DNA from: Ponticoccus litoralis
Lineage (GTDB): Bacteria > Pseudomonadota > Alphaproteobacteria > Rhodobacterales > Rhodobacteraceae
Length of the DNA: 64,000 nt
Assembly: GCF_039769985.1 (NCBI RefSeq)
Contig: NZ_JBDNCH010000002.1
Location: 3,782,001 to 3,846,000, forward strand
Direction of reading: 5' to 3'
The notes beneath the pieces are model-generated. The model made no database searches, was not told the DNA's origin, and was given only the letters and a program-made list of their open reading frames with translations. This document shows, in pieces, positions 19,803 through 28,449 of this stretch (the stretch's first letter is position 1; every line of letters begins with the position of its first letter). The translations under genes were made by a program, and so were the position numbers.

Positions 19803-19993
19803 ATGCCGCTGGAATACGCGCAGGCTGCCGCATGCGCCGATGCGGAGCCCACCTGCACCCCCGCACCCCCGAACCCGAACGCTGGATGGACCGCACCGAC
19901 CCGGTGCTCTGGCCCTCCGACCGCAGCACCGCGCCCCTGACCGAGGCGCAGGCGCAGGAGATCCGCGACGGCCCGCTCTTGCAAGACGCCTGA
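19803..19993 (+). CDS. Small protein of unknown function upstream of hemB (probable frameshift)
   Basis: The ATG at 19803 has AAGGAG seven bases upstream, a strong site, and reads MPLEYAQAAACADAEP before becoming low-complexity. The sequence that looks like protein, ERWMDRTDPVLWPSDRS through EIRDGPLLQDA, lies in another frame and ends at 19993. Two C-runs between 19850 and 19875 are the likely place of an indel; joining the frames gives about 63 residues. I recognise no family. Position suggests possible co-transcription with hemB, whose start is about 70 bases downstream. Confidence 0.45.
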
Positions 19994-20060
19994 CGGGGCG
20001 GCCTCTGGACTATCGCGGGCAAGGAAGGCATGTCTGATGCGCAATCCAAGGAGAGCGCCG

Positions 20061-21059
20061 ATGCGACCGACCCAAGCCCCCTTCCCCGCCACCCGCCTGC
20101 GCCGCACCCGCCGCACCCCGGCCCTGCGCGCGCTGGTGGCGGAAACCACGCTGACGCCCGGCGATTTCATCTGGCCGGTCTTCGTGCGCGACGGCGAGGG
20201 CGTGTCGGAACCGATCCACTCGATGCCCGGCGTCAACCGCCTGTCGGTCGACAAGGTGGTCGAGGCCGCGCGCGAGGCCCATGCCCTCGGCATCCCGGCG
20301 ATCTGCCTCTTTCCCTATACCGACCCGGCGCTGAAGACCGAGGACTGCGCCGAGGCCTGGAACCCCGAGAACCTGTCGAACAAGGCCACCCGCGCCATCA
20401 AGGCGGCGGTGCCCGAGCTGGCCGTAATGACCGATGTGGCGCTCGATCCCTACAATATCACCGGCCACGACGGCTATCTCGAAGACGGCCAGATCGTGAA
20501 CGACCGCACCGTCGAGGCGCTGGTCAAGCAGGCGCTCAGCCAGGCCGATGCGGGCGCCGACATCATCGGGCCCTCGGACATGATGGACGGGCGCATCGGC
20601 GCGATCCGGTCGGAACTGGAAGCCCGGGGCCACGAAAACGTCCTGCTGCTGAGCTATGCGGCGAAATTCGCATCGGCCTTCTACGGCCCCTTCCGCGACG
20701 CATTGGGCGCCTCCGGCGCGCTGAAGGGCGACAAGAAAAGCTATCAGCAGGACCCCGGCAATGCCAACGAGGCGATGCGCCTGATTGAACGCGACCTCTC
20801 CGAGGGCGCCGATATGGTCATGGTGAAACCCGGGATGCCCTATCTCGACATCTGCCGCCGCGCCAAGACAGAGTTCGGCGCGCCGACCTTCGCCTACCAG
20901 GTGTCCGGCGAATACGCGATGCTGGCGGGCGCCGCGGAACGCGGCTGGATCGATGGCGAAAAGGCCATGATGGAAAGCCTGACCGCCTTCAAGCGCGCGG
21001 GCTGCGACGGCGTGCTGACCTATTTTGCCCCCGCCGCCGCCCGCCTGCTGAACGGCTGA
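20061..21059 (+). CDS. hemB: Delta-aminolevulinic acid dehydratase (porphobilinogen synthase)
   Basis: HemB joins two 5-aminolevulinate molecules into porphobilinogen in tetrapyrrole synthesis, in the cytosol. The 332-residue product has the two Schiff-base lysines in LLSYAAKFAS and MVMVKPGMPYLD. The SDMMDGRIGAIR stretch and FAYQVSGEYAML are also typical. The active-site metal region reads MTDVALDPYNITGHDG, lacking the cysteine triad of zinc enzymes, so it is probably the magnesium-dependent type. ATG 20061 (MRPTQAPFP) follows GGAGAG; an ATG at 20037 is less likely. The frame is intact. Confidence 0.93.
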   Translation: MRPTQAPFPATRLRRTRRTPALRALVAETTLTPGDFIWPVFVRDGEGVSEPIHSMPGVNRLSVDKVVEAAREAHALGIPAICLFPYTDPALKTEDCAEAWNPENLSNKATRAIKAAVPELAVMTDVALDPYNITGHDGYLEDGQIVNDRTVEALVKQALSQADAGADIIGPSDMMDGRIGAIRSELEARGHENVLLLSYAAKFASAFYGPFRDALGASGALKGDKKSYQQDPGNANEAMRLIERDLSEGADMVMVKPGMPYLDICRRAKTEFGAPTFAYQVSGEYAMLAGAAERGWIDGEKAMMESLTAFKRAGCDGVLTYFAPAAARLLNG

Positions 21060-21085
21060 GGCAGGATCGCCCCGCGCCCCAGGAC

Positions 21086-21114
21086 GGCGCCCCGGGCCGA
21101 CGCGCCGGGGCGCC
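21086..21114 (+). terminator. Terminator-like hairpin after hemB
   Basis: A perfect 10-base stem GGCGCCCCGG/CCGGGGCGCC with a nine-base loop lies 26 bases past the hemB stop and is followed by CCCTTGC rather than a T-run. Confidence 0.55.
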
Positions 21115-21328
21115 CCCTTGCAGACCGAATCCCTGCGCGGGCTTGCGGCGGGCGTCCGGCCCCGGCAGAGGCGCGCGCAGCCCCTGTCAAGCCCCATGCC
21201 CTCCCATCCTTAGCGGTTCGCTGCCGATCCCCCACAATCGGCGGTGACAAGCCTTGTCCACAGGCGTAAGATCGCCACCAACCGGCGGCACAGCCGGAAC
21301 CAGAGGCATCGGCAAGGACGAGCGGACT

Positions 21329-21883
21329 ATGACATTCAACAGACGAACTGTGGCCATGGGCCTTGGCGCCACGCTGCTGACGGGCGCCTGCGTGAACGGC
21401 ATCGGCGGATCGGGCGCGGCAAAGATCGACGCGCGCGTGGATCTCGACGCTGTCGCAGATGTACAGCAACTACCCCGGTACCCGCGATCTGGGCGCCAAG
21501 GCGGCGGGCCTTCTGGTCATGCCGCTGGTGACCGAGGCCGGACTGGGGCTGGGCGGCGCCTATGGCAGCGGCGCCTTGCGGGTCGGCGGCGCGACGGTGG
21601 ATTACTACTCGATGGTCAAGGCCAGCGGCGGCCTGCAGATCGGCGCGCAGCAATACGCGCATGTCCTGTTCTTCATGACGCAGGACGCGCTGGAAACCTT
21701 CCGCCGCTCGGGCGGCTACGCGGCAAGCGCCAATATCCTGTACGCGACCCCGGAAAAGGGCGGCACCCTCTCGCCGAGACCACGACCTCGCTTGCGCCTG
21801 TGATCGCGGTGATCTTCGGTCAAAGCGGCCTGCGCGTCGGCGCGACCCTCGAAGGCGTGAAATACACCCGCATCATTCCCTGA
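21329..21883 (+). CDS. YSC84-domain lipoprotein (two frameshifts)
   Basis: The start MTFNRRTVAMGLGATLLTGAC carries a twin-arginine-like pair and a lipobox LTGAC, so lipidation and export are likely. The body resembles the YSC84/SYLF lipid-binding domain: LGAKAAGLLVMPLVTEAGLGLGG, YYSMVKASGGLQIGAQ, and ending VIAVIFGQSGLRVGATLEG. Frame breaks occur near 21446 (one extra G) and 21773 (one missing G). Correcting both gives 184 residues, normal for the bacterial family. The family binds phosphoinositides or other lipids in eukaryotes; the bacterial role is unclear. A good terminator follows. Confidence 0.8.
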   Translation: MTFNRRTVAMGLGATLLTGACVNGIGGSGAAKIDARVDLDAVADVQQLPRYPRSGRQGGGPSGHAAGDRGRTGAGRRLWQRRLAGRRRDGGLLLDGQGQRRPADRRAAIRACPVLHDAGRAGNLPPLGRLRGKRQYPVRDPGKGRHPLAETTTSLAPVIAVIFGQSGLRVGATLEGVKYTRIIP

Positions 21884-21943
21884 GCGCGGCCGCGCGGGTC
21901 CGGCGCCCCGGACCATTCGCTTCGGCCCCGAAGGCCCATGGAT

Positions 21944-21970
21944 CGCCCCCGGACAGACCGGGGGCGTTTT
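21944..21970 (+). terminator. Intrinsic terminator after YSC84 lipoprotein gene
   Basis: A nine-base stem CGCCCCCGG/CCGGGGGCG with loop ACAGA is followed by TTTT, 60 bases past the stop. Confidence 0.8.
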
Positions 21971-22131
21971 CGTATTGATCCCGCAAAGGCATTTGCGGCG
22001 CGCATTCGACCCTTGGGCGGTGCCCCTTGTGAAGAAATCATCCGCAACCCCGAGAAATTGTGATCGATCCCTGCCAAGTGCGGGAACAGGATTGGCCATG
22101 GTGCATTGACCTTCCGACGAGGGAGACCCAC

Positions 22132-24401
22132 ATGCACCGCCACGACGCGCCGTCCAGCCAGCACAATCGCCCCCCTGCCGCGAAGGCCCCCGGGCCAGAC
22201 ACCTTCAACAGTTGGCGCACAGGTTGCTTGGCAAGGCCACGGGCCAGCTGTCGCGCTCTGGCTGGAAGGCGCGCGCCGCGTTGGCCGCCAGTTCCGTCCT
22301 CGTCCTGAGCGCCGCCGCAGGCACCGTGGCGGTCGCCTCGCTGGACGACCTCGACGATCTCGAAGCGCTGCGCGCCCAGCCGATCCGCATGGAGGACAGC
22401 GGCGGTGCGCCGCTGTTTACCGGCGGCCAGCGCCACGCCGATCACGCTCCCTCGGACCGCATCCCCGACCATCTCGAACAGGCGGTCATCGCCATCGAGG
22501 ACCAGCGTTTTCACAGCCACGGCGGGCTCGACTTCCGCTCGATCTCGCGCGCGCTGTGGGCCAATGCCGCGGCGGGCCGGATCGTGCAGGGCGGCAGCAC
22601 CATCAGCCAGCAGTTGGTCAAGATCACCTACCTCGCCCCCGAACGCACCTACAGCCGCAAGCTGCACGAGGCGCTTCTGACCCGCGAGATGGAGGCCGGT
22701 CACAGCAAGGACGAAATCCTCGAGATGTATCTCAACCGGATCTATCTGGGCAGCGGTGCCTATGGCGTGCAAAGCGCCGCGCGGATCTACTTCGGCAAGC
22801 CCGTCGAAGACCTGACGCTGGCGGAAAGCGCCATCCTTGCAGCCGGGATCAAGGCGCCTTCAGTCCTGAACCTGCGCAGCGACGCCGAGGCCGTGCGCAG
22901 CCGCGCGCAGCTGGTGATCCGGTTGATGCACCGGGCGGGCATGATCGACGAGGCGCAGGCCAATGCAGCGCAGGCAGAGCTGATGGTTCTGCGCCCCGCA
23001 ATCGGCGAAAAGCCCTATGGCGGCTGGTTCGCCGACGTGGTCATGGCCCGGGCCGACGCACTGGCCCAACGCTTCACCGATCCACAGGCGCTGCGCACCA
23101 CGCTGGACCCGCAGTTGCAGCGGCTAGCGGAACAGGCCGTGCAGGCCCATCTGTCCGGCCTGCCGACCGAGGCCGCGCTGGTGGCACTGCGGCCCGATGG
23201 CAGTGTCGCGGCGCTGGTCGGCGGCAAGGACTACGACGCCAGCCAGTTCAACCGTGCGACACAGGCGCAGCGCCAGCCCGGGTCGACCTTCAAGACCTTC
23301 GCCTATCTCACCGCCCTCGCCGAGGGCTACAGCCCCGACAGCCGCCTCGCCGACCGGCCCGTGGACATCGACGGCTACACCCCCGAGAACTTCGACGGAA
23401 GTTTTCATGGCGAGGTGACGCTGGCCAGTGCCTTCGCGCAGTCGCTCAACGCTGCGACGGTTCACATGGCCATGGACATCGGCATCGACAGGGTCGCCGA
23501 GACCGCCCGCCTGCTTGGCATCGACGCGGCGCTGTCTGAAACACCTTCGCTGGCGCTTGGCGCCTCAGGCCTGTCGCTGCTGGAGCTGACAGAGGCCTAT
23601 GGCGCCATCGCCACCGGTCGGGCCCCCTTTCGGGCGCATTTCGTCGAAGGGGTCACCGCCGGTGCGGATCGGGCCTATTACCCCTTCGACTGGACCCAGC
23701 CGGCGCCCGCGGGCCGCGCCGCCGAACTGCTGTCGCATCGGGACGCCATGACCGCCCTGCTGCGCGGCGCCGTCACCAAGGGAACCGGCAGTGCCGTGGC
23801 CGAGGTGCCGGGTGCCGTGGGCAAGACCGGCACCAGCCAGAACTTCCGCGATGCGCTGTTCGTCGGCTGGACCGAAGAGCTGATCGTCGGCGTCTGGGTC
23901 GGCAATGACGACAACAGCCCGATGGACGAGGTCACCGGCGGCACCCTGCCCGCGCAGATCTGGGCCTCGTTCCAGCTTGCGGCTTTGCAGGCCGCCCAAT
24001 CGCCCGACGCTGGCCTGATCGCCGGGGGCGCCGATCTGCCAGAGGACCTTGCCGACACCCGCCCCGCGCGGCACCTGGCCGGGGATGGCGCGATGGCCTT
24101 CGCCGAACCCGGCCAGACCGACGCGCTTGGGGCCGCGCTGTCCCGGCTGGAGGATAACGGAGTCCTCAGCCCGCGCGAGGTAGCGCCCCTGCGCGCCGCC
24201 CTGCAAGAACGGATGCGCAACAGTGACAACGCCTCGCTGAGGGAGGTTGTCATCCAGTCGATCGCCCAGCCCGCCGCACAGGGGCAATGCAATATCCGCG
24301 CCTGCGACCGGGCCTTCCGCTCGTTCCGCGCCTCGGACTGCACCTATCAGCCCTACGGCGGCGGCCCACGGCGGCTGTGCACCGAGGACCTGCTGCGCTG
24401 A
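22132..24401 (+). CDS. Class A penicillin-binding protein with C-terminal BA14K-like domain (one frameshift)
   Basis: A single N-terminal membrane helix (LAASSVLVLSAAAGTVAV) precedes a glycosyltransferase-51 domain (EDQRFHSHGGLDFR, GGSTISQQLVK) and a transpeptidase domain with STFK, SLN and KTGTS motifs. It should polymerise and cross-link peptidoglycan in the periplasm. The C-terminus adds a Cys-rich tail, CDRAFRSFRASDCTYQPY to RRLC, like the BA14K family. ATG 22132 has GGGAGA upstream but its frame differs from the main body. One missing T near 22212 (GTTTGG read as GTTGG) would join MHRHDAPSS... to LAHRLLGKATG, giving 756 residues. Confidence 0.85.
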
Positions 24402-24515
24402 CGCCCCCGGCATGACCCGGCCCGGCCTTGCCCTGCGCCGTGTCGACCGATGATCCAAGGGGGCGCCGCTGCACTGCGGGCCACCCGGGGCCGACCATCC
24501 GCCCGCGCCCTTCCG

Positions 24516-24785
24516 TCAATGATAGGTGAATTCGCCCACCACGTTCTGCCACTCGCCCGGAGAGATCATCCTGCGATGGGTAAAGCGGATCGAGTGCAGC
24601 GGCCCCTCGATCTCTTCCTTCCAGAAGTCGATGAACCTGAACAGCCGCGGATGATCCGGGGCTATGTCATAGTCCTGCCAGACGAAGGTATTGAGAACAT
24701 GAGCATAATCCGGCATGTGATAAAAGAATTCCGCCGTGGTCAGCCCGTAGCCCTTCAGCATCATTTCGGTTTCCGACATCTGCAT
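24516..24785 (-). CDS. usg: Usg family protein
   Basis: The 89-residue soluble protein reads MLKGYGLTTAEFFYHMPDYA, then VWQDYDIAPDHPRLFRFIDFW and EEIEGPLHSIRFTH. These are the conserved segments of Usg, a small alphaproteobacterial protein first noted upstream of trpF in Caulobacter. Its function is unknown. The ATG at 24785 follows AGAGGG. It is divergent from gyrA across a 189-base AT-richer gap that should hold both promoters. Confidence 0.85.
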   Translation of the reverse strand: MQMSETEMMLKGYGLTTAEFFYHMPDYAHVLNTFVWQDYDIAPDHPRLFRFIDFWKEEIEGPLHSIRFTHRRMISPGEWQNVVGEFTYH

Positions 24786-24974
24786 CTTGTACCCTCTTGC
24801 AACCTGTCATATCAGGCTGCCGCGTGCCGGTTAACTTTTCAACAAAAACAGTGTGTTAGCCACCAAGGGCGCTGGCTGCCAATCTGGCCGCCCGGGCCGC
24901 CATTGCACCCCATATCCTGCATCTGATATAGTCTCGCCAACAAGATATGGCAGAACAACAAGCAGGCCCACGAC

Positions 24975-27719
24975 GTGAGCGATACGCCCGAACCCCCTGA
25001 AAACGAAGACGAAATTCGCAAGCCCCCCGCGGGGCCACAGATCTCGATCGAAGACGAGATGAAGTCGAGCTATCTCGACTACGCGATGAGCGTCATCGTC
25101 AGCCGGGCGATTCCCGATCTGCGCGACGGCCTGAAACCCGTGCACCGGCGCATCCTTTATACGCTGTGGGAGAACGGCCAGACCCGGGCCAAGCCCTACC
25201 GCAAATGCGCCACCGCCGTCGGCGACGTCATGGGCCGCTATCACCCGCATGGCGACTCCGCCGTCTACGACGCGCTGGTCCGGATGGCGCAGGACTTTTC
25301 CATGTCGCTGCCGCTGATCGACGGTCAGGGCAACTTCGGCTCTATGGACGGCGATCCGCCCGCCGCCTACCGGTACACCGAAAGCCGCCTGCAAAAGGTT
25401 GCCGAAAGCCTGCTGGAAGACATCGACAAGGAGACCGTGGACTTCGTTCCGAACTACGCGAACGAACGCATGGAACCCACTGTTCTGCCTGCCAGATATC
25501 CCAACGTGCTGGTCAATGGCTCCGAGGGCATCGCGGTCGGCATGGCGACCCGCATCCCGCCCCATAACCTGGGCGAGGTGATCGACGCGACGCTGGCGCT
25601 GATGGAGAACCCCGACCTGTCCTCCGAGGCGCTGATCGAATACATCCCGGCGCCGGACTTCCCCACCGGGGGCGTGATCCTTGGCCGCTCTGGCGCCTTC
25701 AAGGCCTATACGCAGGGCCGTGGCAGCGTGATCATCCGCGCCAAGACCCGCATCGAAGAGATCCGCAAGGACCGCTACGCCATCGTCATCGACGAGATCC
25801 CCTATCAGGTGAACAAGGCGACGATGATCGAGCGCATCGCCGAGGCGGCGCGAGACAAGAAGATCGAGGGCATCGCCCACGTACAGGACGAATCCGACCG
25901 TGACGGCGTGCGGGTCGTCGTGGAACTGAAGCGCGACGCCACCGCCGAGGTGGTGCTGAACCAGCTGTTCCGCTTCACGCCCATGCAGACCTCTTTCGGC
26001 TGCAACATGCTGGCGCTGAACGGCGGCAAGCCGGAACAGCTGACCCTGCGCACCTTCCTGACCGCCTTCCTCGACTTCCGCGAGGACGTGATCGCGCGGC
26101 GCACCGCCTACCTGCTGCGCAAGGCGCGCGAACGGGCGCATATCCTCTGCGGTCTGGCCGTGGCGGTCAGCAATGTCGACGAGGTGGTCCGCACGATCCG
26201 CGCCTCGGTCGATGCCTCCGAGGCACGCGAAAAGCTGATGACCCGGCGCTGGCCCGCCGAGGAAATCCTGCCCTATATCGCGCTGATCGACGATCCGACC
26301 CACAGGGCCAATGACGACGGCACCTATAACCTGTCGGAAACGCAGGCCCGCGCGATCCTGGAACTGCGCCTGCAGCGCCTGACGCAACTGGGCGTCAAGG
26401 AAGTCACCGACGAGCTCGAAGAGCTGGCGGCCAAGATCAAGGACTACCTCGACATCCTGTCCTCGCGCGACCGGATCATGGAGATCATCCGCAACGAGAT
26501 GGTCGCCGTGCGCGACGAATTCGCCGTCCCCCGCCGGACCGAGATCGTCGACTGGGCCGGCGACATGGACGACGAAGATCTGATCGAGAGCGCCGACATG
26601 GTCGTCACCGTCACCGCGGGCGGCTATATCAAGCGCACCGCGCTGGCCGACTTCCGCGCGCAGAAGCGCGGCGGCAAGGGCCTGTCGGGCGGCGGGCTGA
26701 AAGAGGACGACGCGGTCACCACGCTGTTTGTCGCCAACACCCACACGCAGCTGCTGTTCTTCACCACCGACGGCATGGTCTACAAGCTGAAGACATGGCG
26801 CCTGCCGCTGGGCGGACGCACCTCCAAGGGCAAGGCCATCGTCAATATCCTGCCGATCCCGACCGGGGTTTCCATCGCGGCGATCATGCCGGTGGACCGG
26901 GACGAAAGCGACTGGGACGATCTTCAGATCGTCTTTGCCACCTCCAAGGGCTCTGTCCGCCGCAACCGGCTGTCGGATTTCACCAACGTCATGCGCAACG
27001 GCAAGATCGCGATGAAGTTCGAGGGCGAGGACGAGAACACCCGCCTGATCAACGCGCGCATCTGTTCCGAGGATGACGACGTCATGCTGGTGACGAACTC
27101 GGGCCGCGCGATCCGCTTCCCGGTGCCAGAGGTGCGGGTCTTCAACTCGCGCAACTCGACCGGGGTTCGGGGCATCCGCCTGACCAATGGCGACGAGGTC
27201 GTGTCGATGTCGGTGATCCGCCACTTCGAGGCAGACACGGACGAGCGCGCGTCCTACCTGAAGATGCGCCGCCTGATGGCGGGCGTGACAGAGGACGAGC
27301 CCGCCGACGAAGAGGGCAATGCCGACGCGCCGCTGCCGCAGGAACGCTATGCAGAGATGTCGGCGGTCGAGAACCTGATCCTGACGATCACCGCCAAGGG
27401 CCTTGGCAAGCTGTCCTCCTCGCATGACTACCCGGTGCGCGGACGCGGCGGCCAGGGCGTCACCGCCTGGGAAAAAAGCATGCGCGGCGGCGATATCGTC
27501 GCCTCCTTCCCGGTGGAACAGGGCGACCAGATCATGCTAGCGACCTCGAAGGGACAGTCGATCCGGGTGCCGGTGGACGGCATTTCCTTCCGCTCGCGCA
27601 GCGCGGGCGGCGTGAAGGTGTTCAACACCGGCGCCGGGGAAACCGTGGTCTCTGTTGCCTGGATCGCCGACCAGGGCGACGAGGACGGCGGAGAAGTCGA
27701 GGGTGAAAGCGCAGAGTAA
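24975..27719 (+). CDS. gyrA: DNA gyrase subunit A
   Basis: The 914-residue protein breaks and rejoins DNA in negative supercoiling with GyrB. The N-terminal winged-helix region contains HPHGDSAVYDALVRMAQDF, with Ser and Asp at the two main quinolone-resistance positions, so no resistance change is visible. The catalytic tyrosine is in AAYRYTES near residue 133. Six C-terminal beta-pinwheel blades follow, including a GyrA box of the type QKRGGKG. The start is GTG at 24975, reading (M)SDTPEPPENEDE. The frame is fully intact over 2.7 kb. Its stop codon lies in the loop of a hairpin. Confidence 0.97.
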   Translation: MSDTPEPPENEDEIRKPPAGPQISIEDEMKSSYLDYAMSVIVSRAIPDLRDGLKPVHRRILYTLWENGQTRAKPYRKCATAVGDVMGRYHPHGDSAVYDALVRMAQDFSMSLPLIDGQGNFGSMDGDPPAAYRYTESRLQKVAESLLEDIDKETVDFVPNYANERMEPTVLPARYPNVLVNGSEGIAVGMATRIPPHNLGEVIDATLALMENPDLSSEALIEYIPAPDFPTGGVILGRSGAFKAYTQGRGSVIIRAKTRIEEIRKDRYAIVIDEIPYQVNKATMIERIAEAARDKKIEGIAHVQDESDRDGVRVVVELKRDATAEVVLNQLFRFTPMQTSFGCNMLALNGGKPEQLTLRTFLTAFLDFREDVIARRTAYLLRKARERAHILCGLAVAVSNVDEVVRTIRASVDASEAREKLMTRRWPAEEILPYIALIDDPTHRANDDGTYNLSETQARAILELRLQRLTQLGVKEVTDELEELAAKIKDYLDILSSRDRIMEIIRNEMVAVRDEFAVPRRTEIVDWAGDMDDEDLIESADMVVTVTAGGYIKRTALADFRAQKRGGKGLSGGGLKEDDAVTTLFVANTHTQLLFFTTDGMVYKLKTWRLPLGGRTSKGKAIVNILPIPTGVSIAAIMPVDRDESDWDDLQIVFATSKGSVRRNRLSDFTNVMRNGKIAMKFEGEDENTRLINARICSEDDDVMLVTNSGRAIRFPVPEVRVFNSRNSTGVRGIRLTNGDEVVSMSVIRHFEADTDERASYLKMRRLMAGVTEDEPADEEGNADAPLPQERYAEMSAVENLILTITAKGLGKLSSSHDYPVRGRGGQGVTAWEKSMRGGDIVASFPVEQGDQIMLATSKGQSIRVPVDGISFRSRSAGGVKVFNTGAGETVVSVAWIADQGDEDGGEVEGESAE

Positions 27720-27732
27720 TCTGCGCTTTCAC
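27703..27732 (+). terminator. Hairpin enclosing the gyrA stop codon
   Basis: A perfect 13-base stem GTGAAAGCGCAGA/TCTGCGCTTTCAC has the loop GTAA, in which TAA is the gyrA stop. There is no T-run, so it may stabilise the mRNA end as much as terminate. Confidence 0.6.
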
Positions 27733-27824
27733 GCACCATCCCTGTTTGGACTGCGGGAATTCCCTGCAGTCCGCACAGTGATAAGTGTCCGGTCATCTTA
27801 CCATTCCATCAAGGAACCGATGAC

Positions 27825-28223
27825 ATGACACTTCAGAACTCCGGGCTTCTGGTTGCCCGTATCCTCCTTGGCCTGCTGTTTCTCGTGGCGGGCTGGGGCA
27901 AGCTGGCCGATGTGCAGGGCTTTGCCGGTTACATGGCCTCGGGCGGCGTGCCCGCCTTCCTTGCCTTGCCCGTGGTGCTGTTCGAGATCCTTGGCGGGCT
28001 GGCCCTGATCCTCGGCCTGCTGACCCGCCCGGTCGCGCTGGCGCTTGGCCTGTTCTCGGTGGCGACGGCGGTGATGTTTCACTCGCCCGCGGACCCGGCA
28101 CAGATGACCAACTTCCTGAAGAACATGGCGCTGGCCGGCGGTTACCTGGCGATCGCGATCACCGGCGCGGGCGCCTGGTCGGTGGATCGACGCCTGGGCT
28201 GGGGCACAGCCGTTCGGGCATGA
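27825..28223 (+). CDS. DoxX family membrane protein
   Basis: The 132-residue protein has four hydrophobic helices and the DoxX-family pattern LVARILLGLLFLVAGWGKL followed by FEILGGLALILGLLTRPVALAL. Homologues include thiosulfate:quinone oxidoreductase parts and small integral proteins linked to redox stress, but most are uncharacterised, as here. AAGGAAC precedes the ATG closely. It lies downstream of gyrA, beyond a hairpin, and converges on the carboxypeptidase gene. Confidence 0.82.
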   Translation: MTLQNSGLLVARILLGLLFLVAGWGKLADVQGFAGYMASGGVPAFLALPVVLFEILGGLALILGLLTRPVALALGLFSVATAVMFHSPADPAQMTNFLKNMALAGGYLAIAITGAGAWSVDRRLGWGTAVRA

Positions 28224-28371
28224 TCCCCGATCCCGCCACCTGTTTTCAGGGAATCCGCGAATGCGGCAAACCTATTCCAAAGCATAGGGGACCACGCGCC
28301 GACTTCGCGCTAGGCTGATCGGAACGGCACCGGTACGGCGTTCCATCACTCACGAACAGCATGGCGCCCGG

Positions 28372-28400
28372 CGGGGGCAGGGTTTCGCACCCTGCCCCCG
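28372..28400. terminator. Bidirectional hairpin between DoxX and carboxypeptidase genes
   Basis: A 12-base stem CGGGGGCAGGGT/ACCCTGCCCCCG with loop TTCGC lies between convergent genes. T-rich sequence is short (CGTTTG on the plus side). Confidence 0.65.
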
Positions 28401-28449
28401 TCGTTTGAAGATCCGCGCCACGGTCCGGGGCGGCGCGGCCCATACGGTG

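Noticed and set aside
22212..24401. TTG 22212 as the start of the penicillin-binding protein
   Set aside because: It has no ribosome site, while ATG 22132 has GGGAGA and joins the main frame if one T is missing.
24831..27425. An 864-residue open frame opposite gyrA, and similar long frames opposite cckA and others
   Set aside because: These are expected in GC-rich coding DNA; compositions are Arg/His/Gly-rich with no motifs or ribosome sites.
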